Below are positions 46,422 through 55,325 of a DNA stretch of 64,000 nt, one piece after another. The translations under genes and the position numbers were made by a program. Below the pieces are notes generated by a model that worked only from the letters and a program-made list of their open reading frames with translations, had not been told where the DNA came from and made no database searches. Within the stretch, counting starts at the first letter, position 1. Every line of letters starts with the position of its first letter. Source of the DNA: Aurantimonas endophytica (GTDB taxonomy: Bacteria > Pseudomonadota > Alphaproteobacteria > Rhizobiales > Rhizobiaceae); the NCBI RefSeq assembly GCF_014196845.1, contig NZ_JACIEM010000001.1:868001-932000 (forward strand). Direction: 5' to 3'.

Positions 46422-47039
46422 CTATTCCGCATGAGGCGCTTCAGCCACCGGATGCCCGTCCGGTTGCTCCTGGAGTCCATCGACGAAGATGTCGATGAGC
46501 CGGATCACCTTTTTTTCCCAACCGGCCTCCTTCCCCATCAGCGAAATGCCGATCAGCACATGAAGGAGGTCCTCGGCCGTGGCATCGTCACGGATCCGCT
46601 TTCCCGCGATGGCCCGCTGGAGGAGCATCCCGGCGGCCTTGGTGAGATTGGTCTGGGAAAATGCGTAGACCTCCGAAGAACTGTCCACTGCGAGCGCAAG
46701 GGCGGTCAGCGCGCCACGTTTCGTCGCCACCAGTCTGATCCCCGCACGCAGCCATTCCCGAAGCGCGTCCACCGGGTCTCCTGCCCCGGCAAGTTGCTCC
46801 GCGAGTTCGGTCAACTGCTCGACTTCCCGCCGATAGACCGCCTCGAACAGCGCATCCCGGGTCGGGAAATGGCGGTACAGCGTGCCGATCCCGACCCCGG
46901 CGCGACGGGCGACCATCTCCAGGCTCGCCTCCGCCCCGCCCGTGCGGAAAACCTCCGCCGCGGCCTCTAGCAAACGTTCCCGGTTCCGGACCGAATCGGC
47001 TCGCGGTTTGCGCGTTGCCTTCCCTGGCTTCAAGGCCAT
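46422..47039 (-). CDS. TetR-family transcriptional regulator
   Basis: 205 residues. The N-terminal TetR helix-turn-helix is RERLLEAAAEVFRTGGAEASLEMVARRAGVGIGTLYRHFPTRDALFEAVY, followed by a ligand-binding helical domain (SSSEVYAFSQTNLTKAAGMLLQRAIAGKRIR). A basic leader (KPGKATRKPRADSVRN) precedes it. It is divergent from the molybdenum hydroxylase operon. A palindrome in the shared promoter region suggests it represses itself and that operon, probably relieved by a small aromatic or aldehyde ligand. Confidence 0.93.
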   Translation of the reverse strand: MALKPGKATRKPRADSVRNRERLLEAAAEVFRTGGAEASLEMVARRAGVGIGTLYRHFPTRDALFEAVYRREVEQLTELAEQLAGAGDPVDALREWLRAGIRLVATKRGALTALALAVDSSSEVYAFSQTNLTKAAGMLLQRAIAGKRIRDDATAEDLLHVLIGISLMGKEAGWEKKVIRLIDIFVDGLQEQPDGHPVAEAPHAE

Positions 47040-47064
47040 CTGTAAATTTCGAACTCCTCTAGAC

Positions 47065-47092
47065 TTGTAAGCGGAGGATGCCTCCGTATATC
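47065..47092 (+). promoter_or_regulatory. Promoter with operator palindrome in the tetR/hydroxylase intergenic region
   Basis: TTGTAA (47065-47070) and TATATC (47087-47092) are 16 bp apart, facing the hydroxylase operon. The spacer holds CGGAGG-ATG-CCTCCG (47072-47086), a perfect 6-bp inverted repeat with a 3-bp centre. A TetR dimer bound there would occlude the promoter. The next operon starts at 47222, leaving a long leader of about 120 nt. Confidence 0.55.
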
Positions 47093-47221
47093 CCGTTCCG
47101 CGCCGATGGATCGCTGCCGAAGCTGAGCTTCGCTTCCCGTCGCCGCGCAGAGACTATCAAGGCTGGCCAGAGGCGTGCCGCCTCGACCATTCGGTCCGGA
47201 TAACACTGAACGGGTGACCGC

Positions 47222-47719
47222 ATGAACCATTCCATTAGCCTGACGATCAACGGCGAGGCGCGGCAAGTCGAGATCGACGATCCACGCGTGACGCTTCTCG
47301 ACCTCCTGCGCGAGCGGCTCGACCTCACCGGCACGAAGAAGGGCTGCGATCGCGGACAGTGCGGCGCCTGCACCATCCTCGTCGACGGTCGCCGCATCAA
47401 TTCCTGCCTCGCTTTGGCGATCAGCTTCGATGGGGCCGGCATCACCACGATCGAAGGCCTCGCCACGAACGGCGAACTGCACCCGGTGCAGGCCGCGTTC
47501 ATCGAGCATGACGGCTTCCAGTGCGGCTACTGCACGCCCGGCCAGATCATGAGCGCCGTCGGCCTGATCGCCGAGGGCCAGGCCGGCACCGACCCCGAGC
47601 GGGTCCGCGAAGGCATGAGCGGCAATCTCTGCCGCTGCGGTGCCTATGCCGGCATCACCGAGGCGGTGATCGACGCACAGGGCCGACTTGTGGAAACCAA
47701 CCGGGAGCAGGCGGCATGA
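47222..47719 (+). CDS. Molybdenum hydroxylase, 2Fe-2S subunit
   Basis: 165 residues. The plant-type 2Fe-2S cluster is GCDRGQCGACTILVDG, with the fourth Cys in SCLALA. The second cluster's cysteines lie in CGYCTPGQIMSA and SGNLCRCGAY. This is the small subunit of the xanthine oxidase family. No twin-arginine signal is present, so the complex is cytoplasmic, unlike E. coli PaoABC. Its stop overlaps the next start (ATGA). Confidence 0.94.
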   Translation: MNHSISLTINGEARQVEIDDPRVTLLDLLRERLDLTGTKKGCDRGQCGACTILVDGRRINSCLALAISFDGAGITTIEGLATNGELHPVQAAFIEHDGFQCGYCTPGQIMSAVGLIAEGQAGTDPERVREGMSGNLCRCGAYAGITEAVIDAQGRLVETNREQAA

Positions 47720-48774
47720 ACAGGTTCGATTATGTCCGCCCGGCGACGGTTGCCGAGGCGGTCGCGGCGGCTTCGCAGCCAGGTGCGGTCTTCCTCGCCG
47801 CCGGCACCAATCTTCTCGACCTTATGAAGGGCGGCATCACCCGCCCCGAACGCCTCGTCGACATCACCCATCTGCCGGGCCTCGCAGCGATCGAGACGCT
47901 GCCCGACGGCGGCACCCGCATCGGGGCGATGGTGCGCAACGCAGACCTTGCACACGACCCGGAGTTCGCCGCCCGCTATCCTTCGGTGGCCGAGGCGCTG
48001 CTGTCGGGCGCCTCCGCCCAGCTGCGCAATGCCGCGACGGTCGGCGGCAACCTGATGCAGGAAACTCGCTGCCGCTATTTCTACGACACCGCCAGTGCCT
48101 GCAACCGGCGTGCGCCGGGCAGCGGCTGCGATGCGCTGGAAGGCGAGAACCGGGCGCACGCGGTCCTCGGCTGGAGCGAACACTGCATCGCCACCCACCC
48201 TTCGGACTTCTGCGTGCCGCTCGTCGCGCTGGGCGCGGTCGTCGAGCTCGAGGGAACCGACGGTCGCCGTGAGGTGCCGCTCGCCGACTTCCACCGCCTG
48301 CCCGGCACCACGCCCGAGCAGACGACGGTCCGGCGGCCCGGCGAGATCATCGTCGCGGTGCGCCTGCCCGCCGAAGCCGACGCATTCTCGAAGCATTCGC
48401 GCTATCTCAAGGTCCGCGAGCGCACGTCCTACGCCTTTGCTCTCGTCTCGGCAGCTGCAGGGCTCGCGATGGACGGCGACCGCATCGCTGCGGCGCGGAT
48501 CGCGCTCGGCGGCGTTGCCGCCAAGCCATGGCGCTGCGAGGCGGCGGAAGCCGAACTCGTCGGCCAGGTGCCCGGCCCCGAGGCGTTCCAGCGAGCCGCT
48601 CACGCGGCATTGGAGGACGCATCCCCCTCCGGCGACAACGCCTACAAGATCGAGCTCGCCCGGCGCACCGTCGCCCGCGCCCTGCAGCTTGCAGCCGCCG
48701 GCACGCCCGACCGGCTGCCGGCCCTCCCCGCCTCCGCCTTTGCTCCCGCTCCAGCAGGTATGCACCATGTCTGA
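47716..48774 (+). CDS. Molybdenum hydroxylase, FAD-binding subunit
   Basis: 352 residues. The FAD-binding motif is FLAAGTNLLDLMKGGI, followed by AQLRNAATVGGNLMQETRCRYFYD. A cysteine-bearing segment (YDTASACNRRAPGSGCDALEG) resembles PaoB-type subunits, whose extra cysteines hold a 4Fe-4S cluster. The middle subunit passes electrons from the 2Fe-2S clusters to an acceptor. It overlaps the genes on both sides (4 and 8 bp), implying coupled translation. Confidence 0.93.
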   Translation: MNRFDYVRPATVAEAVAAASQPGAVFLAAGTNLLDLMKGGITRPERLVDITHLPGLAAIETLPDGGTRIGAMVRNADLAHDPEFAARYPSVAEALLSGASAQLRNAATVGGNLMQETRCRYFYDTASACNRRAPGSGCDALEGENRAHAVLGWSEHCIATHPSDFCVPLVALGAVVELEGTDGRREVPLADFHRLPGTTPEQTTVRRPGEIIVAVRLPAEADAFSKHSRYLKVRERTSYAFALVSAAAGLAMDGDRIAAARIALGGVAAKPWRCEAAEAELVGQVPGPEAFQRAAHAALEDASPSGDNAYKIELARRTVARALQLAAAGTPDRLPALPASAFAPAPAGMHHV

Positions 48775-51028
48775 GATCAACCTGACCGAAAACGCGCTGC
48801 ACCGACGGCACGGCTCGAACATCGGCCAGCCGATGACCCGCCGCGAAGGTGTCCTGAAGGTCACCGGCGCGGCGACCTATGCCGCCGACAACCACCCGTC
48901 CGGCATGCTCTACGCGGTCTGCGTCACCAGCACGATCGCAAGGGGCCGGGTCATCGGCCTGGACGAAGCCGCGGCACGAGCCCATCCGCGGGTCGTCGAC
49001 ATCATGACGACCGGCAACCGGCCGGACCTCGCCATGGACCCGGACGAGAAGTCCAACCCCTTCATGTTCCGCATGGACCTCCTGCAGAACGACCGGGTGC
49101 GCTACGCCGGACAGCCCATCGCCGTGGTGATCGCCGAGACGCTGGAGGCAGCAACCGAAGGCGCCGCCCTGCTGGCCCCGCGATACGAGGTCGAGCCGGC
49201 CCTCACCGGCCTTGACGGCGCCGAGAGCTTCGTTCCGCAAGCGGTCGGTGTCGGCGGTCCGTCGCATGCCGAAACGGGCGATGTCGAGGAAGGCATGCGG
49301 GCTGCGCACCGCCGCGTCGAGGCGACATACGAGACCCCGGCGCAGTATCACAACGCCATGGAACCGCATTGCGTTGTCGCCGTGTGGGACGGTGACCGGC
49401 TTTCGCTCGACATGCCGACCCAGGGCATGGCCATGGCGCAGCAGCGCCTCGCCGGCCTGTTCGGCATCGCGCCGGAGAATATCGCGATCCGCAGCCCTTA
49501 TCTGGGCGGCGGCTTCGGCTCGAAGGGCTTCCCGGCCGGCCCGCAGGTGCTGGGCATCATGGCGGCGAGGCTCACCGGCAGGCCGGTGAAGCTGGTGCTG
49601 CGCCGGGAGCAGATGTTCGGACCCGTCGGGCATCGCGCGGCCACGCGGCAGACGCTGCGCATCGGCATTGCCGGTGATGGCGGGCTGACCGCGATCGCGA
49701 ACCACACGAGAACGGCGTCGAGCACCTTCGACGACTTCTTCGAGCCCGCGGCCGACGTCGCCCACACGCTCTACGCCAGCCCCGCCATCCGGACGAGCTA
49801 CGAAGCCGTGCGCCTCGACACCGGCACGCCGCTCTTCATGCGGGCGCCGGGCGAGGCCAGCGGCTCGATCGCCTTGGAAAGCGCCATCGACGAGGCGGCC
49901 TATGCCGCCGCGATGGACCCGCTCGAGTTTCGGCTGAGGAACCACGCCGACGTCGAGCCGATGTCCGGCAAGCCGTTCTCGTCGAAACGCCTCAAGGACT
50001 GTTACGCGCAAGGCGCCGAGCGCTTCGGCTGGTCCGGACGCCCGCTCGAGCCGCGCCAGATGCGGGATGCGGACGGGCTCCTCGTCGGCTGGGGCGTCGG
50101 CACGGCGACCTTCCCTGCCGTGATGTTCCAGGCCAATGCCCGCGCCGTGATCCGTCGCGACGGGACCGCCCGCATCGAAACCGGTGCCCACGACATGGGC
50201 CAGGGCGCCTGGACGTCGCTGGCGCAGATCGGCGCAGACGCACTCGGCCTTCACATCGACGAGGTCGAGTTCAGGTCAGGTACTTCCGATCTTCCCGACG
50301 CAGGCATTGCCGGCGGCTCAGGCCATACGGCAACCGCCGGGATGGCGCTCCACATGGCCGGCCTCAACGTCCTGGCCAAACTCGCGGAGATCGCCACGGC
50401 CGACGAACGCTCGCCGCTCTTTGGTGCCGGCAATGTCGGCACGCTGGCGCGTGACGGGCGTCTCGTGCGCCGCGACGACGAAAGCCGGGGCGAGTCGTTC
50501 TCGGCCATCCTCGAGCGGGCCGGGCTCGCGGAGATCGAGGCGAGTGGCCAGGGAGCCGCCGACGGAGCTGCGCAGGAGGCCTATGCCATGCACGCGCATG
50601 GTGCGGTGTTCGCCGAGGTGAGGGTCGATCCCGATCTCGGGCAGATCCGGGTGAGCCGGCTGGTCGGTGCGTTCGCGGCCGGGCGCGTCATCAACCCGAA
50701 GCTCGTCGAGAGCCAGCTCTTCGGCGGGATGATCTGGGGCATATCCTTCGCCCTCCACGAGCATGCGGTCGTCGACCGTCGCTCGGGCCGGATCATGAAC
50801 GCCGATCTTGCCGAGTACCATATCCCGGTCAACGCCGACGTTCCTGCACTGGAAGCGATCCTCGTCCACGAGGACGACCCGCACGTGAACCCCCTCGGCA
50901 TCAAAGGCGTTGGCGAGATCGGTGTCACCGGGACGGGCGGTGCCATCGCCAACGCGGTGTGGCATGCGACGGGCCGGCGCATCCGGCGGTTCCCCATCGC
51001 CTTGTCGGACCTCATCCACGAGGGCTGA
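48767..51028 (+). CDS. Molybdenum hydroxylase, molybdopterin-binding subunit
   Basis: 753 residues, matching PaoC/YagR-type large subunits. Motifs are GQPMTRREGVLKVTGAATYAAD, SPYLGGGFGSKG, APGEASG and GAHDMGQGAWT. The active-site Glu lies in IKGVGEIGVTGTGGAIANAVWHATG. It oxidises an aldehyde or N-heterocycle at a molybdenum-cytosine-dinucleotide cofactor; substrate is not predictable. The start at 48767 lies within the previous gene. No XdhC/PaoD-like maturation factor follows. Transcription likely ends at the hairpin at 51035. Confidence 0.93.
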   Translation: MSEINLTENALHRRHGSNIGQPMTRREGVLKVTGAATYAADNHPSGMLYAVCVTSTIARGRVIGLDEAAARAHPRVVDIMTTGNRPDLAMDPDEKSNPFMFRMDLLQNDRVRYAGQPIAVVIAETLEAATEGAALLAPRYEVEPALTGLDGAESFVPQAVGVGGPSHAETGDVEEGMRAAHRRVEATYETPAQYHNAMEPHCVVAVWDGDRLSLDMPTQGMAMAQQRLAGLFGIAPENIAIRSPYLGGGFGSKGFPAGPQVLGIMAARLTGRPVKLVLRREQMFGPVGHRAATRQTLRIGIAGDGGLTAIANHTRTASSTFDDFFEPAADVAHTLYASPAIRTSYEAVRLDTGTPLFMRAPGEASGSIALESAIDEAAYAAAMDPLEFRLRNHADVEPMSGKPFSSKRLKDCYAQGAERFGWSGRPLEPRQMRDADGLLVGWGVGTATFPAVMFQANARAVIRRDGTARIETGAHDMGQGAWTSLAQIGADALGLHIDEVEFRSGTSDLPDAGIAGGSGHTATAGMALHMAGLNVLAKLAEIATADERSPLFGAGNVGTLARDGRLVRRDDESRGESFSAILERAGLAEIEASGQGAADGAAQEAYAMHAHGAVFAEVRVDPDLGQIRVSRLVGAFAAGRVINPKLVESQLFGGMIWGISFALHEHAVVDRRSGRIMNADLAEYHIPVNADVPALEAILVHEDDPHVNPLGIKGVGEIGVTGTGGAIANAVWHATGRRIRRFPIALSDLIHEG

Positions 51029-51034
51029 GGGATG

Positions 51035-51071
51035 CCAGAGGCGCCCGAGCCTTGCGCTCAGGCGCCTCTGG
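51035..51071 (+). terminator. Terminator of the molybdenum hydroxylase operon
   Basis: Arms CCAGAGGCGCC (51035-51045) and GGCGCCTCTGG (51061-51071) are perfect 11-mers. An inner GAGC/GCTC pairing around loop CTTGC extends the stem. It starts 7 bp after the stop; no T-run follows. Confidence 0.6.
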
Positions 51072-51087
51072 CGAGCGATCCTGCTCA

Positions 51088-51420
51088 TCACGATGGCGGT
51101 GGCTCGTCTCCGCGCCCCTCTTCGGGGACCGCAGCATCGGTCCTGTCGCCGACCAGGTCGAGCGTACCCCGGACGAGTCTCAGCCCTTCATCCGGCAGGA
51201 AGTCGATGTCGTGGCGCTCGAACGCCTGGATCAGTGACCTGAGCGTCGTCGCCGGGATCAGGCGACGTCCCCGCTCGAGCGCCACGATGTCGGCTATCGG
51301 AACCTTGGCTTCCCGGGACAAGCGTCCGGTCGACCAGTTCGCCATCCCGCGTGCGGCACGGCATTGGCTCGCAGAGATGCTGCGCGTGATCCCGCGCCTC
51401 GGCAGCATGTCGGGTCTCAT
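51088..51420 (-). CDS. Small XRE-family regulator
   Basis: About 110 residues from MRPDMLPRRG. The SASQCRAARGMANWSTGRLSREAKVPIADIVALERGRRLIPATTLRSLIQAFERHDIDFLPDEGLRLV region is the compact helix-turn-helix family common in rhizobia. GGAAG precedes this ATG. An ORF start at 51444 would lie within the mipA terminator, so it is disfavoured. The target is unknown. Divergence from the usual QEQLA-type helix to STGRLSREAKVP is notable. Confidence 0.75.
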   Translation of the reverse strand: MRPDMLPRRGITRSISASQCRAARGMANWSTGRLSREAKVPIADIVALERGRRLIPATTLRSLIQAFERHDIDFLPDEGLRLVRGTLDLVGDRTDAAVPEEGRGDEPPPS

Positions 51421-51440
51421 GTTCCACTTCCGCAATTCTT

Positions 51441-51480
51441 CCAAGAAAACGCCGCCCCTGGGATGCCTCGCAGGGGCGGC
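51441..51480 (-). terminator. Rho-independent terminator of mipA
   Basis: Arms GCCGCCCCTG (51451-51460) and CAGGGGCGGC (51471-51480) pair perfectly around a 10-nt loop. The minus strand continues with GTTTTCTTGG. It begins 15 bp after the mipA stop. Confidence 0.88.
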
Positions 51481-51495
51481 GACGTCGCCCGTTTC

Positions 51496-52335
51496 CTAGA
51501 ACAGGTCGAGCGTGAAGCGCTTGGAGACGCCCAGCCCGAAGGTGAACTGGTTCTCGTCGCCGGCCTTCACGATCGGGGAGTCCGCTGCATCGCCGACAAG
51601 CTGGCTGTAGGAGGCATCGGCATTGAGGAACCAGTCCTGCCGGAACTCGTACCGGGCCGAGCCCGACACGCCGACACTCTTCAGGCCGCCCTTCGGATCG
51701 TAGGCGTCGAGACGAAAGCCGGTATTCGCCGATTCCGCGGCGGTCACGCCGAAATAGGTCTCGGTGTAGTCCTCCGAGGCCAGGGTCGCGAAGGGACCGG
51801 CCTTCAGCACGAGCTGCTGCGTCGGCCGATAGATGGCATTGGCCCCCACCTCCCCGACCACGCCCTCGGCGCCGCCGAAGGCGTAGCGCGCCTCGCCGTA
51901 GATCTCGGCGAACTGCCATTCGTAACCGACGCTGATGCCGACCTCATAGGTCGCGTCGACATCGTCGAGGCCGTCGAGGGCGTCGAAATCATCGGCGTTC
52001 CGCTCGCCCGTGTACTCGAAGGCGGGGCCGATCGAGAGGCCGCCCTCCTCCGGGCCGGTGCTGCCGATATCGAACAGGCCTGGAATGCGGAGGTAGCCGA
52101 AGCCCACGATCGGCGAAGGCGAGACCGAATATTTGTCGGAGCCCTCGTATTCCGGCGAGACATTCCCGCCGACGCCGAGTTCGATGATCAGGTCGACCCC
52201 GGAATCAACTGCCGGCGCTTCCACAACCGGTGCTTCTGGAATTGCCGGTTCGTATTCCCCCGGATCGGCAGCCAGGGCGGTGGAGGAGACGGAGACGAGG
52301 GCAGTCGTGGCGAGCAGGCACAGACGGAAGTTCAT
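51496..52335 (-). CDS. MipA/OmpV-family outer membrane protein
   Basis: 279 residues. The signal peptide is MNFRLCLLATTALVSVSSTALA. A Pro/Glu-rich linker leads into a beta-barrel with alternating strands, starting VDLIIELGVGGNVSPEYEGSDKYSVSPSPIVGFGYLRI and ending FTFGLGVSKRFTLDLF, with a terminal aromatic residue as expected for Bam-dependent insertion. MipA scaffolds murein enzymes in E. coli, but OmpV-type members vary, so the role is uncertain. It is a single gene with a clear terminator. Confidence 0.88.
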   Translation of the reverse strand: MNFRLCLLATTALVSVSSTALAADPGEYEPAIPEAPVVEAPAVDSGVDLIIELGVGGNVSPEYEGSDKYSVSPSPIVGFGYLRIPGLFDIGSTGPEEGGLSIGPAFEYTGERNADDFDALDGLDDVDATYEVGISVGYEWQFAEIYGEARYAFGGAEGVVGEVGANAIYRPTQQLVLKAGPFATLASEDYTETYFGVTAAESANTGFRLDAYDPKGGLKSVGVSGSARYEFRQDWFLNADASYSQLVGDAADSPIVKAGDENQFTFGLGVSKRFTLDLF

Positions 52336-52452
52336 TTTCAGCCCCTAGGAAGTGGAGATTGGTCGAAACCGGTGGTGGGTTGCGGAAGGCGCTGCCGGCA
52401 GGATCACGCGCCGGCGGACCCCGCGAAACGCGCACTCCTGCCCGTCGAACCA

Positions 52453-53085
52453 TCAAGGCAGGTGCAGGATAGGCAGGCCCGGAACGAGAGTTCGGACCCA
52501 TTCCGCGGCGTAGAACGCCGGGACGAAAGCGAGCAGGATCAGGCCGTCGAGCGCCGTCTGCCGATAGTGCTTCGGATCGATCATCAGGATCGGCGCGTCC
52601 TGCCACTGCGAAAGCCGCGGCAGAAAGCGTGGCACGCGCTTGCGATAGGCATCGAACTCGGCCCCGAAGAGTGCGCCGAGCGCAATCTCTTCGTGGCGGA
52701 CCACTGGCACGAAGATGGCATAGGCGCCGACGACGAAGAGACTGGCCACGATCAAGCTGCCCGACTGGGCGCCGAGGCCCGCCGCAGCGACGAAGGCAAA
52801 CAGGTAAAGCGGGTTTCGGCTGACCGAGTACGGGCCGTCGGCGACCAGCGTGCGCGCCTTGCGGCCACCGATATAGAGCGTGCACCAGGTCCGGCCGAGA
52901 ATGCCGACGACGATCAGCATGATCCCGGCGGCCTCCAGGCTCTCGCGGTACAGGCTGTCGGGCTGCGCCGATCCGGTGGCGAGGACGAGGAGCGGGCCGA
53001 GTGCCGCGACGACGATCCGGATCGTCGTCTTGCGGCGCAACTGGAGTGCATCGAGATTGCGGTGTGTGGACGCTATGTCAGTCAT
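52453..53085 (-). CDS. Isoprenylcysteine carboxyl methyltransferase-like membrane protein
   Basis: 210 residues with four to five membrane segments. The ICMT/PEMT signature ADGPYSVSRNPLYLFAFVAAAG and the distal RHEEIALGALFGAEFDAYRKRVPRFLP (the E-x6-F-x3-Y-x3-V-PRFLP pattern) form the S-adenosylmethionine site. The bacterial substrates are unknown; a small lipophilic acceptor is likely. The C-terminal part (LDGLILLAFVPAFYAAEWV) adds a further helix. It is an isolated gene. Confidence 0.82.
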   Translation of the reverse strand: MTDIASTHRNLDALQLRRKTTIRIVVAALGPLLVLATGSAQPDSLYRESLEAAGIMLIVVGILGRTWCTLYIGGRKARTLVADGPYSVSRNPLYLFAFVAAAGLGAQSGSLIVASLFVVGAYAIFVPVVRHEEIALGALFGAEFDAYRKRVPRFLPRLSQWQDAPILMIDPKHYRQTALDGLILLAFVPAFYAAEWVRTLVPGLPILHLP

Positions 53086-53220
53086 TGCCGTCTCGTCGAG
53101 AAAGGAACGACGATGGATGTCGTTCTCGTGCGAGATCGGTAGCCTCTGCGACGGCGGCCGTGAGCGTCGTTTTATGTAGAAATATTACGGGAAGCGACGA
53201 GCGGCGTGCTTCGAGCGCCG

Positions 53221-54552
53221 CTAGAGCGCGGGCAGCAAGATCCGGGCGATCAGACCGCGGGGATGGTTGTCGTGGAACTCGAGTCGGCCGCCATGGGCGC
53301 GCACGATATCGGTGACGATCGACAGGCCAAGGCCGAAGCTGGAACTACGGCCGGTGCTCCGTGCGGAATCCACCTTGAAGAAGGGCTCGAGCACCCTGGT
53401 GCGTTGATGGACGGCGATGCCTGGCCCGTCGTCGGCGACGTCGATGCGGATCATCGAACCGGCCGGAGCCAGGGTGATTGCGGCGCTGCTGCCGAATTTC
53501 AGCGCGTTGTCGCAGAGATTGGTCACAGCGCGCGTCAGCGCGTTCGGCTTGCACCGGCCGATCAGGCGGTCCGGCCCGCCATAGGTTACCGCGAAGCCGA
53601 CATCGGCGAAATTCGCCTGGAGGGTCTGCATCAGGCTGGCGATGTCGGTCCTCTCCGCCTCCTCACCGGTGGCGTCGGTCCGCAGGTAATCCAGCGTTTC
53701 ATCGATTAGCGCGTTGATGTGATCGATGTCGGCGATCATCATCTCGCGCAGTTCGCTGTCCTCCAGACGCTCCGTTCGCAGCCGCAGCCGGGTCAAAGGC
53801 GTCCGCAGGTCATGGCTGACGCTGCGCAGCATGCGGGTGCGCGTGTCGACCATCTCGCGGATGCGGGTGCGCATGCCGTTGAGCGCGCGCGCGAGGCTGA
53901 TGACCTCCTCCGAACCTCTTTCGTCGAATACCGTGTCCTCGCTGACGCCATCGGAGCGGTTCAGCTCCGCCGAGATCCGCGCCAGCGGCGCCGTCACGCT
54001 GCGCACGGCGTAGATGGAGAAAAGCAGCATCAGCGTCACGAACGCGGAGACGTAGTAGCTGAGGGGACCGATGAAGTCGTCGGTGTTGAACGCGCTCGGA
54101 AGATCACGCACCAGCAGCACGGTTTCGCCCTCGACCGGAAGCGACAGTGCCGGGCGCCCGTCGATGACGAGTCTACGCCCGCCGGGCGGCAGCTCTGCGT
54201 CCGGCGGAAAAAGCCAGCCGGTCACTGTTTCAAGCCAGCCGGCCGGCGGCGAGGCAGCGATCATCGGCTTCAATGCGGCATTATCGGTCAGCGTCAGGTT
54301 CAGAGGGGTCGCCGCCGCCGACCATCTGAGGATAACCGGGCGCTCGTCGGGGTCCGCCTGTTGCAGCAGGAGCGCCACCATCGACGCCCGCTCCATGATG
54401 ACGTCGAAATCCTCGATGCCGAAATAGTCGCTTTTCCGCAGGCTTTCGATGCCCCGTCCGGTGATGACAACGGCCACGACCGCGATGACGATGACCACGG
54501 TGATCTGTCCGCGGATCGTGCGCGGCGTCAGGCGCCGCCAGAGGCGGTTCAC
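53221..54552 (-). CDS. Sensor histidine kinase of the RND-linked two-component system
   Basis: 443 residues. Membrane helices at about 17-33 and 165-184 bracket a periplasmic sensor of about 130 residues. HAMP spans 185-236, and the phosphoacceptor is His247 (RSVSHDLRTPLTRL). N-box NLCDNALKFG, G1 DDGPGI and G2 SSFGLGLSIVTDIVRAHGG are intact. The GTG start overlaps the regulator's stop (GTGA). It is the last gene of the MFP-RND-regulator-kinase operon, so it probably senses efflux substrates or envelope stress and controls the pump. Confidence 0.92.
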   Translation of the reverse strand: MNRLWRRLTPRTIRGQITVVIVIAVVAVVITGRGIESLRKSDYFGIEDFDVIMERASMVALLLQQADPDERPVILRWSAAATPLNLTLTDNAALKPMIAASPPAGWLETVTGWLFPPDAELPPGGRRLVIDGRPALSLPVEGETVLLVRDLPSAFNTDDFIGPLSYYVSAFVTLMLLFSIYAVRSVTAPLARISAELNRSDGVSEDTVFDERGSEEVISLARALNGMRTRIREMVDTRTRMLRSVSHDLRTPLTRLRLRTERLEDSELREMMIADIDHINALIDETLDYLRTDATGEEAERTDIASLMQTLQANFADVGFAVTYGGPDRLIGRCKPNALTRAVTNLCDNALKFGSSAAITLAPAGSMIRIDVADDGPGIAVHQRTRVLEPFFKVDSARSTGRSSSFGLGLSIVTDIVRAHGGRLEFHDNHPRGLIARILLPAL

Positions 54553-55277
54553 GGCAGTTCCACCGTCGCGGTGAACATGTAGCCGCCGAGCCGCACCGTC
54601 TTCAGCAGGACAGGCTCGCCCGGATCCGCCTCGATCTTCTGCCGCAGGCGCCGCACATGCACGTCGACGCTGCGGTCGATCGGGCCGGCGAGCCCGGCAT
54701 GGGTGTTGGCCAGCAATTGCTCCCGCGAAAGCACCTTTCCAGGATTTCGGCAAAACACCAGGAGCAGGTCGAACTCGGCCGTTGTCATGGCGACGCGTGC
54801 ACCGCTCGGGTCACGCACCTGGCGGCGCTGCGGGTCGAGGGTCCAGCCATCGAAGCGCAGCGGCTTGAGACTGTCACGCTCGTTCGGGGAATAGGCTGCG
54901 CGCCGCAGCAGGGCCCGGATCCGGGCGGTGACCTCCCGGGCGCTGAACGGCTTGGTGACGTAGTCGTCGGCACCGATCTCGAGTCCGACGATGCGGTCGA
55001 TCTCCTCGCCCTGGGCCGTCAGCATGATGATCGGGATGGTCAGCTCGGCGCGCAGCCGGCGGCAGAGGCTGAGCCCGTCCTCCCCCGGCAGCATGACGTC
55101 GAGCACGATCAGGTCGAACGCCGATCGCCGCAGCAGCGCATCCATCTCGACGCCGTCGCCCGCGATTTCCGTCGACAGGCCGGCGTCGGCCAGGGTTGCC
55201 GCCAGCATGCGGGCTATCTCGAAATCATCCTCGACGATGAGAATGCAGGGTCGCTTGGTCGGTGGGCTCTGGCTCAT
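54549..55277 (-). CDS. OmpR-family response regulator
   Basis: 242 residues from MSQSPPTKRPCILIVEDD. The receiver has acidic pocket EDD (16-18), phospho-Asp60 (LIVLDVMLPGEDG) and Lys109 (DYVTKPFS). The C-terminal winged helix ends VDVHVRRLRQKIEADPGEPVLLKTVRLGGYMFTA. GGGA precedes this ATG; one 21 bp upstream lacks a site. It lies 48 bp after the RND gene and overlaps the kinase start by 4 bp. Confidence 0.94.
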   Translation of the reverse strand: MSQSPPTKRPCILIVEDDFEIARMLAATLADAGLSTEIAGDGVEMDALLRRSAFDLIVLDVMLPGEDGLSLCRRLRAELTIPIIMLTAQGEEIDRIVGLEIGADDYVTKPFSAREVTARIRALLRRAAYSPNERDSLKPLRFDGWTLDPQRRQVRDPSGARVAMTTAEFDLLLVFCRNPGKVLSREQLLANTHAGLAGPIDRSVDVHVRRLRQKIEADPGEPVLLKTVRLGGYMFTATVELP

Positions 55278-55325
55278 GGCATTCCCGTTGAGGCCCATGG
55301 TCGGCCGAACTGTTCGGGGCGGCCA

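Noticed and set aside
48095-48766. Upstream extension of the molybdopterin subunit
   Set aside because: It overlaps the FAD subunit in another frame; family length and the 8-bp overlap set the start at 48767.
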